The notes under the pieces are model-generated. The model was not told the origin of the DNA, ran no database searches, and worked only from the letters and a program-made list of their open reading frames with translations. Below, in pieces: positions 43,057-53,158 of a stretch of DNA of 64,000 nucleotides. Origin of the DNA: Bhargavaea ullalensis (GTDB lineage Bacteria > Bacillota > Bacilli > Bacillales_A > Planococcaceae). Numbering within the stretch: position 1 is the first letter of the stretch; each line of letters begins with the position of its first letter. The DNA lies in NCBI RefSeq assembly GCF_040545425.1, contig NZ_JBEPLW010000002.1, one strand, 5' to 3'. Position numbers and translations under genes: made by a program.

Positions 43057-46000
43057 TCACTTCAAGATGAAGCGGGTGGAACTGTGCCCGGCTTTTGACT
43101 TGGACACTTCCAGCACCGCCGGCATGGCGGCCTTCAGCTCGCCCACATGGGAAATGACGCCGACCATCCTGCCGGTCTGCTGGAGTCCGATCAGGGCATC
43201 CACCGCTTTTTGGAGAGATTCCGGATCAAGGGAGCCGAAGCCTTCGTCGATGAACATCGTATCCACCCGGACATTGCCGCCGAATCCCTGGATGACATCG
43301 GCCATGCCGAGCGCCAGCGAAAGCGACGCATTGAACTTCTCACCGCCGGACAGCGTCTTGACGTCGCGCGCCTGACCGGTGTATGCGTCGTAGACGTCAA
43401 TGCCGAGTCCGCTCTGTTTCCCCCTGGACTCCTGGCGGTCGCTTCTCATCAGTTCAAATTGGCCGTTCGACAGATCCTTCAGCCTTTCGTTCGCCGCAAC
43501 AAGGATCCGTTCCAGGTACTCGATCTGCAAGTAGCGTTCAAAGGATAGCTTGTCGGCATTCTGCCCTCGGAGAAGATCGTAGAGTGCGGAGACTTTTCCG
43601 CGTTTGCGCTCCAGGTCTTCCGCATCTCCCGCCGCTTCGCGCATGTCGGCGATGCCTCTGGAAACATTTTCAATCAAAGTCTTTGAGCGGATCAGCTGTT
43701 CTTGGGCCTCTTCGTGTTCAATGCGGCATTCCGCTTCCTCGGCCGAAAGCTTATCAAGATCCGGCCGCTCGGCCCCTTCAAGAGAAGTCTCCAATTCCTG
43801 CAGGCGGACGCGGACGGCATGTACCGCCCGTTCGTATGAACCGATTGCTTGTTCCATCTCCATGATCCTGCTCTCGGGCAAGATGGCCGCACGGTATGCC
43901 TCCTCGCCGGTGAATTTCGACTGGCTGACCGCCTGCCTGAACGCTTCTTCGGCTTCCAGGGTGCGCTGCCTTTCTTTTTCGCGCTGTTCAGCCGAGAAAG
44001 AAAGATTCTGCTCGGCACGTTTTCTGCGGTCGGCTGCTTCTGCCGCAGCTTGTTCGGCGGCCGCCTTCATCCGGGCCTGCTTTTCCAACGCCTGTTTTAA
44101 GGACGCAAGCCGTTCATCGAGTGAGCCGGGATCCTGCAGTTCTGCAGGAATGGATGCTTCCATTGCCCGAATGGAACCTTCGTATTCGGCAGCACGCATT
44201 GCAAGCTGCCGAAATCGGGAATCCAAATTCTCCAGACGATGCGCGGCCTCTTCCGTCTTCCGCTCAATGGTTTCCAAACGGCTTCTGATTTTAGTCCGCA
44301 TATCTCTTTGTTTGACCGCTGCGGCGATTTCTTCTTTGCAGCGATTCACGGCGGAGCGCCTGTTTTCCGTCAGATGTCCGGCTTCGTTAGCATTCATGCC
44401 CCTGTCCGTCAGCTGCCCGGAGAGGTCTTCCTGCTGTTCGAGGAGCATGCGGAAAGATCCGGTGGCTTCCACCGAAACTGCATGGGCTTTCCGCCACGCC
44501 GACTCTGTTTCCCGAAGCTGTCCTTCATCCGCCCCGCTCTCCTGATGATCTGCAAGAGCCGGATGCACCGCGCTTCCGCAGACCGGGCACGGCATCCCGT
44601 CATGCAGATGGCCCGCCAGTTCGGACGCGAGCTGTTCACGGCGTTCGAGCCGGACCTGATCGAGACGGTCTTCCGCTTCTTTCGAAAGCCGGGAAGCGGC
44701 TTCAGACCTGGCGGCAGCCGTTTCCGCTTTTTCCGACGCCTCTTTAAAACGGACCAGCAGATCCAGATCGCGTTCAAGCGCATTCAGGCGGCCGTACAGA
44801 TCCTCCACGCCCTCCAGTTCCTGCTCCAGCCCGCGCAGCGTTTCGCGCACCGATTCTCCTTCGTCCAGCAACTTCTTCCGTTCGTCTTTGGCGACGGCCA
44901 TCTCTTTTTTCAGCGTATCCTGTTCGGACCGGATGCCGGCCAATGCCTGTTTCTCATCATGGCAACGGCCGATCAGCGGCCGGATTTCATCCAGACGGTC
45001 CGCTTCCCGCTTCCATTTTTCCGCTTCGGCGTCACCTGACGACGCTTCTTCCAAAACAGCCAGCGCCTGCTGTTCCGCTTCCTTGGCGGTTCGCAGTTCC
45101 TGCCCGGACATTTCGCTCCGCTTTTCGGCGGTGTGCAGCTCGCGCCTGCAGTCTGACAGCTTCTCTTCAAGCGGCAGAATCCTGGCGGCGATTCCTGCGT
45201 CCGCCACCCGGGTCTTCAGCGAAGCGATCTCGGGAAGAAGATCCTCGAGCCTTCTCAGTTCTTCCGCTTTGACCGCCCTTTCTTCAAACCGGGACTCTGT
45301 CTCCTTTGCCACGGACAGCCGGCCGCTGAGCAACTGCAGCCGGTCTTTCAATTTCATTGTCTGTCCGGCCAGCATTGAATGATCGTTGTTCATCCGTTCC
45401 TGTTCCGAGAGCAGTTCGCCGATGATGACAGACGGGTTCGGATGCTCGGCCGACAGCTGTGCGCTCAGTTCCCCGGTGAGTCCGGGCAGCGTATCCCGCA
45501 GATGCTTCGCCTGCCAGGAAATCCGGTTTGCGGCTTCCTGCCACTCTGATTGGACTCGGTCCCGTTTTTCTTTCAGCACGGCCTCCATGTCTTTGTACTT
45601 TTTTGTCCGGAAAATCTTCCGGAAGATTTTCTCTTTATTGTCCGTGTCGGAGGTGAGCAGTTTCCGGAATTCTCCCTGCGGCAGCATGACAATCTGGCTG
45701 AACTGGTCGTGCGTGAAACCGATCAGCTCAGCGACTTTCGCATTCACTTCCGTCGTCATCTGGCGGTCGGTGACCGGTTCTTCTTTGCCTTCGGCGATCC
45801 GGAACAGCTCGATCCTGTCGCCGGTTGCGCCTTTGTTGCCGGCCTTTACGTGAGCCATCCGGCGCATGATCCTGTATTCACTTCCAGCCGCCTCAAACAG
45901 AAGCTCCACTTCAGTATGTACCGCGTCGTCCGCAAAATCCGAGCGAAGGCTTTTGTCGTCGCGCTCCTCCCCGCTCGCCTTTCCGTACAGCGCAAAACAG

Positions 46001-46143
46001 ATCGCATCGAAAATGGTGGTTTTCCCCGATCCCGTCGAACCGGAAATGGCGAACAGCCCCCGCCCGCCGAGCTCCCGGAAATCGATCGTCTCACAGTCTT
46101 TGTACGGACCGAATGCGGTCATTTTAAGTTGTATCGGCTTCAC
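43057..46143 (-). CDS. sbcC: Exonuclease SbcC (Rad50-like SMC ATPase)
   Basis: A 1028-aa ATPase subunit of the SbcCD nuclease, which cleaves hairpins, cruciforms and protein-blocked DNA ends. It has an N-terminal Walker A GSTGSGKTT (about 35-43), two long coiled coils, a zinc hook CPVC at about residue 518, and a C-terminal signature LSGGEKFNASL with Walker B FIDEGFGSLD. It starts with a 4-nt overlap with sbcD (ATGA). Confidence 0.97.
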   Translation of the reverse strand: MKPIQLKMTAFGPYKDCETIDFRELGGRGLFAISGSTGSGKTTIFDAICFALYGKASGEERDDKSLRSDFADDAVHTEVELLFEAAGSEYRIMRRMAHVKAGNKGATGDRIELFRIAEGKEEPVTDRQMTTEVNAKVAELIGFTHDQFSQIVMLPQGEFRKLLTSDTDNKEKIFRKIFRTKKYKDMEAVLKEKRDRVQSEWQEAANRISWQAKHLRDTLPGLTGELSAQLSAEHPNPSVIIGELLSEQERMNNDHSMLAGQTMKLKDRLQLLSGRLSVAKETESRFEERAVKAEELRRLEDLLPEIASLKTRVADAGIAARILPLEEKLSDCRRELHTAEKRSEMSGQELRTAKEAEQQALAVLEEASSGDAEAEKWKREADRLDEIRPLIGRCHDEKQALAGIRSEQDTLKKEMAVAKDERKKLLDEGESVRETLRGLEQELEGVEDLYGRLNALERDLDLLVRFKEASEKAETAAARSEAASRLSKEAEDRLDQVRLERREQLASELAGHLHDGMPCPVCGSAVHPALADHQESGADEGQLRETESAWRKAHAVSVEATGSFRMLLEQQEDLSGQLTDRGMNANEAGHLTENRRSAVNRCKEEIAAAVKQRDMRTKIRSRLETIERKTEEAAHRLENLDSRFRQLAMRAAEYEGSIRAMEASIPAELQDPGSLDERLASLKQALEKQARMKAAAEQAAAEAADRRKRAEQNLSFSAEQREKERQRTLEAEEAFRQAVSQSKFTGEEAYRAAILPESRIMEMEQAIGSYERAVHAVRVRLQELETSLEGAERPDLDKLSAEEAECRIEHEEAQEQLIRSKTLIENVSRGIADMREAAGDAEDLERKRGKVSALYDLLRGQNADKLSFERYLQIEYLERILVAANERLKDLSNGQFELMRSDRQESRGKQSGLGIDVYDAYTGQARDVKTLSGGEKFNASLSLALGMADVIQGFGGNVRVDTMFIDEGFGSLDPESLQKAVDALIGLQQTGRMVGVISHVGELKAAMPAVLEVSKSKAGHSSTRFILK

Positions 46144-47312
46144 TTTCCGACCGTCTCCTTTCCGCTCTCCCGCTCCGTCTGAAGCAGGTCATCAAGCATC
46201 TCGCGGAACAGTTCCTCCGACTCTGCATCCGGCGTGCCACCTTCGACTTCTTCAAAGAAAGCGCGGAACATGGTCAGATCATCCATCTCCGTGAGGCTGC
46301 CTTTGGAGCGTACGGCACTTTCGCGGTGGATCGGCATGACGCGTTCGATGTGCAGGGCATTCGGGAAGACGGTGCGGATCCGTTCCATCGGATAAAGCAC
46401 GGGTGCACGGTCCAGGAGCCGCACGAACACATAGTCTTCGGAAGGGGGCATTTCCAGCAGTTGGGCCAGCGTCCCTTCCACTGTCCGCATGTCCCGTCGC
46501 GGCGTCAGAGTCCGGTGCTCCACCTTCACTTCTCCGTCGCCGTCCAGCTCAACCGAAAGGAAGCCCTTCTGGTGAGATTCTTCGGAAATCGAGTACTTCA
46601 GAGGAGAACCGGAATATCGGACGGTCCCGCTTCCCACCGAGTGGGCGCGATGAAGATGGCCGAGCGCGGTGTAATGAAATGGGGCGAACCTTCCGGCATC
46701 CACATATTCGGCGCCTCCGACAGACAGCGGCCGTTCGGAAGTGCTCGTGTTTTCTTCCGGTTCTGCCCCCGGGGTCACAAAAGCATGGCCGACGAACACG
46801 TGGCGGGCCCGGCTGTCCATCGAATTGGAAATGTCTTCCACGATGCAGCCCATCGCGGCGTCATGGCCCGTGACGTCCTCTTTTTCATAGACGCCCCGGG
46901 CGATCGACGGGTCGGCAAACGGGATGCAGTGAAAGTGGACTTCTCCGTCTGCATCGGACAGGATGACCGGCTGACCGCCCCGCTCCAGCAGTCCTGTGAT
47001 GAAATACCCTTTCTGCCTCATGAACCCGCTGCCGAAGTGGAGACGGTTCGGACTGTCGTGGTTTCCCGCCACCGCGATGACGGGGATGCCGAGCCCGAGG
47101 ACGATTTCAGACAGCACGTCGTCCAACAGCCTGACTGCATCAGTCGGCGGAACAGCCCGGTCGTACAGATCGCCGGCGATCACAATGGCGTCCGGACGTT
47201 CTTGCCTGGCCGCCTCGACGAACTGCTCCAGCACGAAACGCTGGTCATCCGTCATATGGACGCCCTGGACAATTTTCCCGAGGTGCCAGTCGGCAGTATG
47301 AAAAAACTTCAT
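46140..47312 (-). CDS. sbcD: Exonuclease subunit SbcD (Mre11-like)
   Basis: A 390-aa metallophosphoesterase nuclease. Motifs: HTADWHLG (about 4-11), GDLYDRAVPP, GNHDSPNR, GHAFVTPG and LGHLHRAH, which hold two metal ions. The ATG at 47312 follows GAGGAGGG by about 7 nt. First gene of sbcD-sbcC. Confidence 0.97.
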   Translation of the reverse strand: MKFFHTADWHLGKIVQGVHMTDDQRFVLEQFVEAARQERPDAIVIAGDLYDRAVPPTDAVRLLDDVLSEIVLGLGIPVIAVAGNHDSPNRLHFGSGFMRQKGYFITGLLERGGQPVILSDADGEVHFHCIPFADPSIARGVYEKEDVTGHDAAMGCIVEDISNSMDSRARHVFVGHAFVTPGAEPEENTSTSERPLSVGGAEYVDAGRFAPFHYTALGHLHRAHSVGSGTVRYSGSPLKYSISEESHQKGFLSVELDGDGEVKVEHRTLTPRRDMRTVEGTLAQLLEMPPSEDYVFVRLLDRAPVLYPMERIRTVFPNALHIERVMPIHRESAVRSKGSLTEMDDLTMFRAFFEEVEGGTPDAESEELFREMLDDLLQTERESGKETVGK

Positions 47313-47431
47313 GGATAACCCTCCTCGCAATCAATGAAAACAATTTCCTTTTTCACTATTATAAGCGACCCGGGTTGTGTACGGAAGACCGATCCGCCAA
47401 CATCCGCCCCCGGTTCGCCTGCCGTGATTTT

Positions 47432-48427
47432 TTATCGGTAAAGTTCATTCATTCTCTTGATCTCTTCCCGCATCCTCCCAGTGAGCTGCGGCGGATGCAA
47501 GACCGACACGCCGGCGCCCCAGCCGAGCAGCCAGCGGACCAGCCCGTCGCTCATCGCGGCCTGTGTTTTCAGGATGAAATGGCCCTCCCCGTCCCGGCGG
47601 ATGTTCGCCGAAGTCCCGTATCGGTCGACGACAACATTGATGAGCCGGTTTTCGAACCGGGCTTCAAGCGAAATCGCCTCTCCGCTGTACATATGGAAAG
47701 CGCTGCCCAGATAAGCTTGGAGGCTGAACCCGGGATCCGCGACAAAATCACCGCCGGCAAGCCGGATTCCGCGCATCCGGTCGACCCGGTATTGCCGGAT
47801 CTCTTCCTTCTCCGGAAAGTAAGCGATAAGGTAGTATTTGTCATTGTTCCAGGCCAGCCCGTACGGCTCAACAACATAGTCGCCGCCGTCCCTCGACAGC
47901 CTGAAATCCAGGTCGGGGGTGTAGCGGCCGTATTTGAACGCGATCCTGAGGCGGTTCTGGACGGCCTCATGCAAGGTCTGGACGGCCGCAGCCGTATCCG
48001 TGACATCGGCGGAATCGGCTGCGACATGAAGTTCGTTGTTCAGCTGATCGGCAAGCGGCCGGCTCGTCAGCTTGCGGATTTTTCCGAGCAGCGACTGGGT
48101 GAGCTGTTCGGGAATGAATTTTGCGGCGGAAATGGCGTCAAGAAGAAGCCGGAGTTCATGGACCCGAAACCGTCGGCCGTCGAAAAAGTATTGTTTGACC
48201 GTTCCCTCTTTTTCCTGGACGGCGGCCACCGGAAAATCGTCCGACTCTTCCAAAGCCTGAACATCTTCTCTGAGGGCCTTCAAGCTGACGCCGAGCCCGT
48301 CGAACCGGGCGTGGATTTCATGAATGGTAAGCGGATGCCGCTCATCGGTCTCTTCCATGAGCAAGTGGACAACCTTCAGGAGCCGCTCACGTGAATTCAG
48401 CTTGGTCTTACCGTCATTCGCCTGCAC
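47432..48427 (-). CDS. WYL-domain transcriptional regulator
   Basis: A 331-aa regulator with an N-terminal winged helix-turn-helix (about 8-65; typical RLLKVVHLLM start), a WYL domain (about 140-220, with YVVEPYGLAW in place of the WYL core) and a WCX-like C-terminal domain (about 240-320). WYL domains sense nucleic-acid or nucleotide ligands; the target here is unknown. GTG at 48427 is preferred because GGAG is 10 nt upstream. It overlaps the OsmC gene by 14 nt. Confidence 0.88.
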   Translation of the reverse strand: MQANDGKTKLNSRERLLKVVHLLMEETDERHPLTIHEIHARFDGLGVSLKALREDVQALEESDDFPVAAVQEKEGTVKQYFFDGRRFRVHELRLLLDAISAAKFIPEQLTQSLLGKIRKLTSRPLADQLNNELHVAADSADVTDTAAAVQTLHEAVQNRLRIAFKYGRYTPDLDFRLSRDGGDYVVEPYGLAWNNDKYYLIAYFPEKEEIRQYRVDRMRGIRLAGGDFVADPGFSLQAYLGSAFHMYSGEAISLEARFENRLINVVVDRYGTSANIRRDGEGHFILKTQAAMSDGLVRWLLGWGAGVSVLHPPQLTGRMREEIKRMNELYR

Positions 48428-48866
48428 GCGAGACGTTCTCCTCAAGACGGATTTCCACGTTTCCGCGCACCGCCCGGCTGATCATGCATGATTCCTCCGC
48501 TTTCACCGCAAGACGGCGTGCCTGCTCCAGCTTCCTCTCGTCCGCCGTGCGCGCGAGGACCAGCTCCGGCCTGTGAATGATGCGCAAGTAGGTGAAGACG
48601 CCGCCCGTCACATCGACCGCCGCCTCCGACTCCATCCGCAGAGACTCCTTTTGGATGCCCGCCCGCTCCAGCATTGCAGCCAGCGTGATGATATAGCAGG
48701 TCGCCGCTGCGCCGAGAAGCATTTCGTCCGGGTTCGTGCCGATGCCAGGTCCGTCCATTTCCCGCGGGATGGATATGCTTGTCTTGAGTTGATCCGCTTC
48801 AATGGTTCCGACGTCATTTCGCTTGCCCGGCCAGTCTGCCGTCAACTTGAATAAATGCTCTGCCAC
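48414..48866 (-). CDS. OsmC family peroxiredoxin-like protein
   Basis: A 150-aa OsmC/Ohr-fold protein. The two family cysteines are visible in AAATCYIITLA (about residue 52) and EESCMISRA (about 125), so thiol-dependent hydroperoxide reduction is plausible. The N-terminus AEHLFKLTADWPGKR is typical of the YhfA/SACOL-type subgroup. GTG at 48866 has AAAGG 9 nt upstream; an ATG three codons earlier sits on the ribosome binding site. Confidence 0.88.
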   Translation of the reverse strand: MAEHLFKLTADWPGKRNDVGTIEADQLKTSISIPREMDGPGIGTNPDEMLLGAAATCYIITLAAMLERAGIQKESLRMESEAAVDVTGGVFTYLRIIHRPELVLARTADERKLEQARRLAVKAEESCMISRAVRGNVEIRLEENVSRAGE

Positions 48867-48996
48867 GTCCCTCATCCTTTCCATTCTTCTACAGTCCATC
48901 GTAGAACAGCAGAACCGACTCGGCAACCCGCGGAAACCGGCATGTGTCCAAATATCCGTTCTCTCATGCGAAAAGGCGATTCCGTCCGTAGACAGA

Positions 48997-49021
48997 ACCG
49001 CCGACCGGAACGCCCGGCGGT
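48997..49021 (-). terminator. Weak hairpin after the DUF779 gene
   Basis: ACCGCCG pairs with CGGCGGT around an 11-nt loop next to the DUF779 stop. The tail (TCTGTC) is poor, so some read-through into osmC is likely. Confidence 0.4.
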
Positions 49022-49377
49022 CAGATGCCGAGTGCTTCCGTTTCTTCCTTTGAAAATGCGCGTGAACGGGAGAGAAACCGCTTGCCTTCGACGCCTTCCA
49101 GGGAAAACATGCCTCCCCGGCCGTCGACGACGTCGATGATGATTTGTGTGTGCTTCCAATAATCATACTGATCTTTGTTCATATAAAACTTGGCTCCCCC
49201 GATTTCACCGAGAAGGATGTCCCGGCTGCCGATGAGGAGATCGCCGTCCGGATAGCACATCGGCGAGGAGCCGTCACAGCAGCCGCCGGACTGGTGGAAC
49301 ATAACCGGCCCGTGCTTTTCCCGGAGCATGCCGATCAGTTCAAGTGCCGCGTCGGTTGCAACCACCCGTTCGACCAT
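49021..49377 (-). CDS. DUF779 family protein
   Basis: A 118-aa soluble protein with HQSGGCCDGSSPMCYPDGD (three Cys, possible metal or thiol site) and IIDVVDGRGGMFSLEGVEGKRF, matching DUF779. The family is nearly always next to acetaldehyde/aldehyde dehydrogenases, as here (19 nt after it). The role is unknown; an accessory to the dehydrogenase is the usual guess. The ATG follows GGAGG by 7 nt. Confidence 0.9.
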   Translation of the reverse strand: MVERVVATDAALELIGMLREKHGPVMFHQSGGCCDGSSPMCYPDGDLLIGSRDILLGEIGGAKFYMNKDQYDYWKHTQIIIDVVDGRGGMFSLEGVEGKRFLSRSRAFSKEETEALGI

Positions 49378-49396
49378 GGTGCCGCCTCCCTTCTGA

Positions 49397-50938
49397 TCAG
49401 AAGAAACCTTGCTTGTTCTCATCGTAGCTGATGAGCAGGTTCTTCGTCTGCTGGTAGTGGCTGAGCATCATCTGGTGCGTCTCGCGACCGATGCCGGACA
49501 TTTTGTAACCGCCGAATGCGGCATGCGCCGGATAGGCATGGTAGCAGTTCGTCCATACTCGGCCGGCCTGGATGCCGCGGCCGAACCGGTAGGCGGTGTT
49601 CATGTCCCGGGTCCATACGCCCGCGCCGAGGCCGTACAGCGTGTCATTTGCGATTTGAAGTGCTTCTTCTTTGTCCTTGAAAGTCGTCACAGCGACAACC
49701 GGGCCAAAGATCTCTTCCTGGAAGATGCGCATTTTGTTGTCGCCCTTGAAGACGGTAGGCTTGATATAGTAGCCGTCTTTGAGATCGCCATCCAGTTCGT
49801 TTCGCTCTCCGCCCGTCAGGCACTCGGCGCCCTCTTCTTTGCCGATCTTGAGATAGGATTGGATCTTTTCCATTTGCTCGGTCGACGCCTGTGCGCCCAT
49901 CATCACTTCCGGATCAAGCGGATTGCCGACCTTGATCGCCTCGACACGCTTGATTGCGCGCTCCATGAACTTGTCGTAAATAGATTCCTGGATGAGTGCG
50001 CGTGAAGGGCATGTGCACACTTCACCCTGGTTGAGTGCGAACATGACGAATCCTTCGACCGCCTTGTCGAGGAACGCATCATCTTCTTCAAATACATCCT
50101 CAAAGAAGATGTTCGGAGACTTGCCGCCGAGCTCGAGTGTCACCGGGATGAGATTTTGAGAAGCATATTGCATGATCAGGCGGCCGGTCGTCGTTTCGCC
50201 CGTGAAGGCGATTTTGCCGATGCGTGGGTTGGACGCAAGCGGCTTTCCGGCTTCCAGACCAAATCCGTTGACAACGTTCAGCACGCCGGCAGGAAGCAGA
50301 TCTTCAATGAGTTCCACGAGCACCATGATCGAAGCCGGCGTCTGTTCGGCCGGTTTCAAGACGACGCAGTTGCCCGCGGCAAGTGCCGGCGCAAGCTTCC
50401 AGACCGCCATGAGGAGCGGGAAGTTCCAGGGAATGATCTGGCCGACGACACCGATCGGTTCATGGAAGTGATAGGCGACGGTATTGTCGTCGACTTGGCT
50501 GATTCCGCCTTCCTGGGCACGGAGGGCGCCGGCGAAATAGCGGAAATGGTCAATAGCAAGCGGCAGGTCCGCGTTCAGCGTTTCGCGGACGGCCTTTCCG
50601 TTGTCCCACGTCTCGGCAACTGCAAGCATTTCCAGATTCTCCTCGATCCGGTCCGCAATCTTCAGGAGAATGTTCGACCGCTCGGCAACCGATGTCTTGC
50701 CCCATGCCTCTTTCGCTTCATGGGCTGCATCAATCGCCTTTTCGATGTCTTCTTCCGTCGAGCGGGCCACTTGTGTAAAGACTTTCCCTGTCACCGGCGT
50801 GATGTTGTCGAAGTACTCGCCCTTTGCGGGAGGAACCCACCGTCCGCCGATAAAGTTGTCATAGCGCTCTTTGAAGTTCACCTTTGCCCCGTCAGTGTTC
50901 GGATTTGCATAGACCTGCGACTTCATCGCTTCTACCAT
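49397..50938 (-). CDS. NAD-dependent aldehyde dehydrogenase
   Basis: A 513-aa ALDH-superfamily enzyme. The general base Glu is in TLELGGKSPN (about 260), the catalytic Cys in NQGEVCTCPSRAL (about 302), and the Rossmann segment PWNFPLLM is at about 160. It is closest to the AldA/ExaC type, which oxidises acetaldehyde and related aldehydes. The ATG at 50938 is 7 nt from GGAGG; flanking ATGs fit less well. It forms an operon with DUF779, and a promoter is predicted at 50984-51012. Confidence 0.95.
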   Translation of the reverse strand: MVEAMKSQVYANPNTDGAKVNFKERYDNFIGGRWVPPAKGEYFDNITPVTGKVFTQVARSTEEDIEKAIDAAHEAKEAWGKTSVAERSNILLKIADRIEENLEMLAVAETWDNGKAVRETLNADLPLAIDHFRYFAGALRAQEGGISQVDDNTVAYHFHEPIGVVGQIIPWNFPLLMAVWKLAPALAAGNCVVLKPAEQTPASIMVLVELIEDLLPAGVLNVVNGFGLEAGKPLASNPRIGKIAFTGETTTGRLIMQYASQNLIPVTLELGGKSPNIFFEDVFEEDDAFLDKAVEGFVMFALNQGEVCTCPSRALIQESIYDKFMERAIKRVEAIKVGNPLDPEVMMGAQASTEQMEKIQSYLKIGKEEGAECLTGGERNELDGDLKDGYYIKPTVFKGDNKMRIFQEEIFGPVVAVTTFKDKEEALQIANDTLYGLGAGVWTRDMNTAYRFGRGIQAGRVWTNCYHAYPAHAAFGGYKMSGIGRETHQMMLSHYQQTKNLLISYDENKQGFF

Positions 50939-50983
50939 TTCCATTCCTCCTCATTGTATGCGCTTTCATCTGACTCTCCTTCT

Positions 50984-51012
50984 ATATTGTCAGAAAGCAC
51001 GGAACATTTCAA
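50984..51012 (-). promoter_or_regulatory. Promoter of the aldehyde dehydrogenase operon
   Basis: On the minus strand TTGAAA and CAATAT are exactly 17 nt apart, about 45 nt before the gene start. The rest of the 278-nt gap up to the rlmN terminator shows only AT-rich sequence. Confidence 0.5.
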
Positions 51013-51160
51013 CCTTTACTTGATTAATTTCTCAAGCAGGCCGGCCGGTTGTTTTTTTCCAGCCTCTAAAAACTATATTGTGCCGGACGGAAAGCTATTC
51101 GCCAAATGAGGAAGTTTATATATTCAGTCAAATAGGCCGTCTCATCGCCGACGGACCGAC

Positions 51161-51200
51161 AAAAAGAAAACGGCCGGAGCAGCAGTTTGCTCCGGCCGTC
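51161..51200 (-). terminator. Terminator after rlmN
   Basis: ACGGCCGGAGCA pairs with a near-perfect TGCTCCGGCCGT and is followed on the minus strand by TTTTCTTTTTG. Confidence 0.9.
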
Positions 51201-51215
51201 TGTATGGAATCCGCT

Positions 51216-52277
51216 TCAGGAAACGGATTTCTTGATTTGCTTGCTGCGCAGCTGTCCGCAGGCGGCATCGATGTCGGTGCCGTGTTCCAGGCGCACGCCG
51301 CACTGGATGCCCTTTTGCTTGAGGGTTTTCTCAAACAGTTCAATCGATTCTTTCGAACTCCGCTTGTACTGGTCGTGTTCATCCACCGGGTTGTACGGGA
51401 TCAGGTTCACGTAGCTTAGGTGTTTCTTGTTTTGCAGCAGTTTTGCAAGCTGCAGGGCTTCTTCCGGATGGTCGTTCACATCATCGAGCAGGATGTATTC
51501 AAACGTGATGCGGCGGTTTTTCTTTGAAAGGAAATAGTCGATCGCTTCCATGACCTGCTCAAGCGGGAAGGCTTTGTTGATCTTCATGATGCGCGTGCGC
51601 AGCTCATTGTTCGGTGCGTGGATCGACAGTGCCAGGTTCACCTGCAAGTCTTCATCGGCAAAGGCACGGATGCCTTTTACCAGGCCGCTTGTGGATACGG
51701 TGATGTGCCGGGCGCCGATCGACAGGCCGTCGCCGTCGTTGACGATCCGCAGAAACGCCATCAGATTGTCGTAGTTGTCGAACGGCTCGCCGATGCCCAT
51801 GACGACGATATTGGACACACGGCCGCCTTCGCCGAATCCGTCAAGGTATTCCTGGACATTCATGATCTGCTCGACAATCTCGCCTGCCTTCAGGTCGCGG
51901 CTTTTGCGGAGAAGTCCGCTCGCACAGAAGCTGCAGCCGATGTTGCAGCCGACCTGGGTCGTGACGCAGACCGAGTGGCCGTAGCTGAAGTGCATGAGCA
52001 CCGTTTCGATCAGGTTGCCGTCCTGGAGCCGGAAGAGGAACTTCACGGTCCCGTCGGCCGATTCCTGCTTGACCGCCGTTTCCATTGAACGGATCTCGAA
52101 CTGTTCTTCAAGAAGTCCCCGGCATTCCTTGCTGACGTTCTTCATCTCATCAAAAGTTTTGACGCGCTTCTTATAAAGCCAGTCCCACACTTGTTTGGCG
52201 CGGAACTTCTGCTGGCCGTTTGCAGACATCCATTCCTGCATGGCGTCGAATGTCAATCCGTAGATCGATTGTTTCAT
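51216..52277 (-). CDS. rlmN: 23S rRNA (adenine-2503 C2)-methyltransferase RlmN
   Basis: A 353-aa radical SAM enzyme that methylates C2 of A2503 in 23S rRNA (and A37 in some tRNAs). The cluster motif is CNIGCSFC (CxxxCxxC, about 114-121), and the C-terminal catalytic Cys is in GTDIDAACGQL (about 340). The Cfr-type resistance protein is less likely given the N-terminal domain and housekeeping context. The ATG at 52277 follows GAGG by 9 nt. Single gene with terminator. Confidence 0.95.
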   Translation of the reverse strand: MKQSIYGLTFDAMQEWMSANGQQKFRAKQVWDWLYKKRVKTFDEMKNVSKECRGLLEEQFEIRSMETAVKQESADGTVKFLFRLQDGNLIETVLMHFSYGHSVCVTTQVGCNIGCSFCASGLLRKSRDLKAGEIVEQIMNVQEYLDGFGEGGRVSNIVVMGIGEPFDNYDNLMAFLRIVNDGDGLSIGARHITVSTSGLVKGIRAFADEDLQVNLALSIHAPNNELRTRIMKINKAFPLEQVMEAIDYFLSKKNRRITFEYILLDDVNDHPEEALQLAKLLQNKKHLSYVNLIPYNPVDEHDQYKRSSKESIELFEKTLKQKGIQCGVRLEHGTDIDAACGQLRSKQIKKSVS

Positions 52278-52358
52278 TGATTTCTGCCTCATTCCATAAA
52301 ATATCATTATTTTATCGTAAAGGATATCGTTTGTATCGACAAGTAATTAGCCTTGACT

Positions 52359-52994
52359 TCAATATTTGGCAATGGCTTTATTTTCGTACATCTCCCGGTC
52401 CGCTGCAATCACGAGCGCTTCCAGATCTTTTCCGTCTTCCGGAAAAACCGCGATGCCGAATGACACCCCGATCGCCTGTCCGCCGTTGAATGAGAGGGCA
52501 TGGATCTGCTTCATTGTCTCAATCGGGAATTCCGTTTTAAAATTCTCCTGCGGATCTTGCACCACGGCAAGGAATTCATCGCCGCCCCATCTTGCGACGA
52601 TGCCCCTCTTGTCCAGGAACGACTTCAGTGCCTTTGTGAAAGTGATCAGGACCATGTCCCCGGTCTCGTGCCCGAACCGGTCATTGATTTCCTTGAAGTC
52701 GTCCAGATCAAACAAAACAACCGCGAACTGACTCTTTCTCCTGCCGGCGAGACGGCGGACATGCTCCCCGAGTGATCTCCGGTTGTATGCCCCGGTGAGA
52801 GGATCCCGCCTGGCCATGTAATCCGCACGGTCGTATTGGTATCCTCCGTACAGGGCGAACGAAAGGAAAAACGCCGTCAGAATGAAAAAATCCGCACCAA
52901 ACGGCAGTCCCAAATGGACATTATAGTAGAAATAGCGAACAATATTAAAAAGGACGACGATGACGGCTGCCGACAATCTCCCCTTTATCCCCAC
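52359..52994 (-). CDS. Membrane-bound diguanylate cyclase (GGDEF)
   Basis: A 211-aa protein with two N-terminal membrane helices (about 8-24 and 32-50) and a GGDEF domain from about 65. The active site RWGGDEFLAVV is intact, so it should make c-di-GMP from GTP. The usual inhibitory RxxD five residues before GGDEF is absent. There is no sensor domain beyond the short membrane part. GTG start, 8 nt after GGGGG. No EAL protein is nearby. Confidence 0.92.
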   Translation of the reverse strand: MGIKGRLSAAVIVVLFNIVRYFYYNVHLGLPFGADFFILTAFFLSFALYGGYQYDRADYMARRDPLTGAYNRRSLGEHVRRLAGRRKSQFAVVLFDLDDFKEINDRFGHETGDMVLITFTKALKSFLDKRGIVARWGGDEFLAVVQDPQENFKTEFPIETMKQIHALSFNGGQAIGVSFGIAVFPEDGKDLEALVIAADREMYENKAIAKY

Positions 52995-53158
52995 ACGTGC
53001 GTCCCCCTAATGGAATCACAATGCCAAATAGTATAGCATATTCGGGAGCGCGTCTCCGGTTTTTCATTGCGGACCGGAGAAATTCAGGCCATTTAGAATC
53101 GTTTGATTCCCGTCGGCGGAATCCGGCCGTTCAGGTGCAGAAAGAAGGGATTCAAAGC

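Noticed and set aside
51216..52277. Cfr-type resistance methyltransferase
   Set aside because: The length, N-terminal domain and housekeeping context match RlmN.
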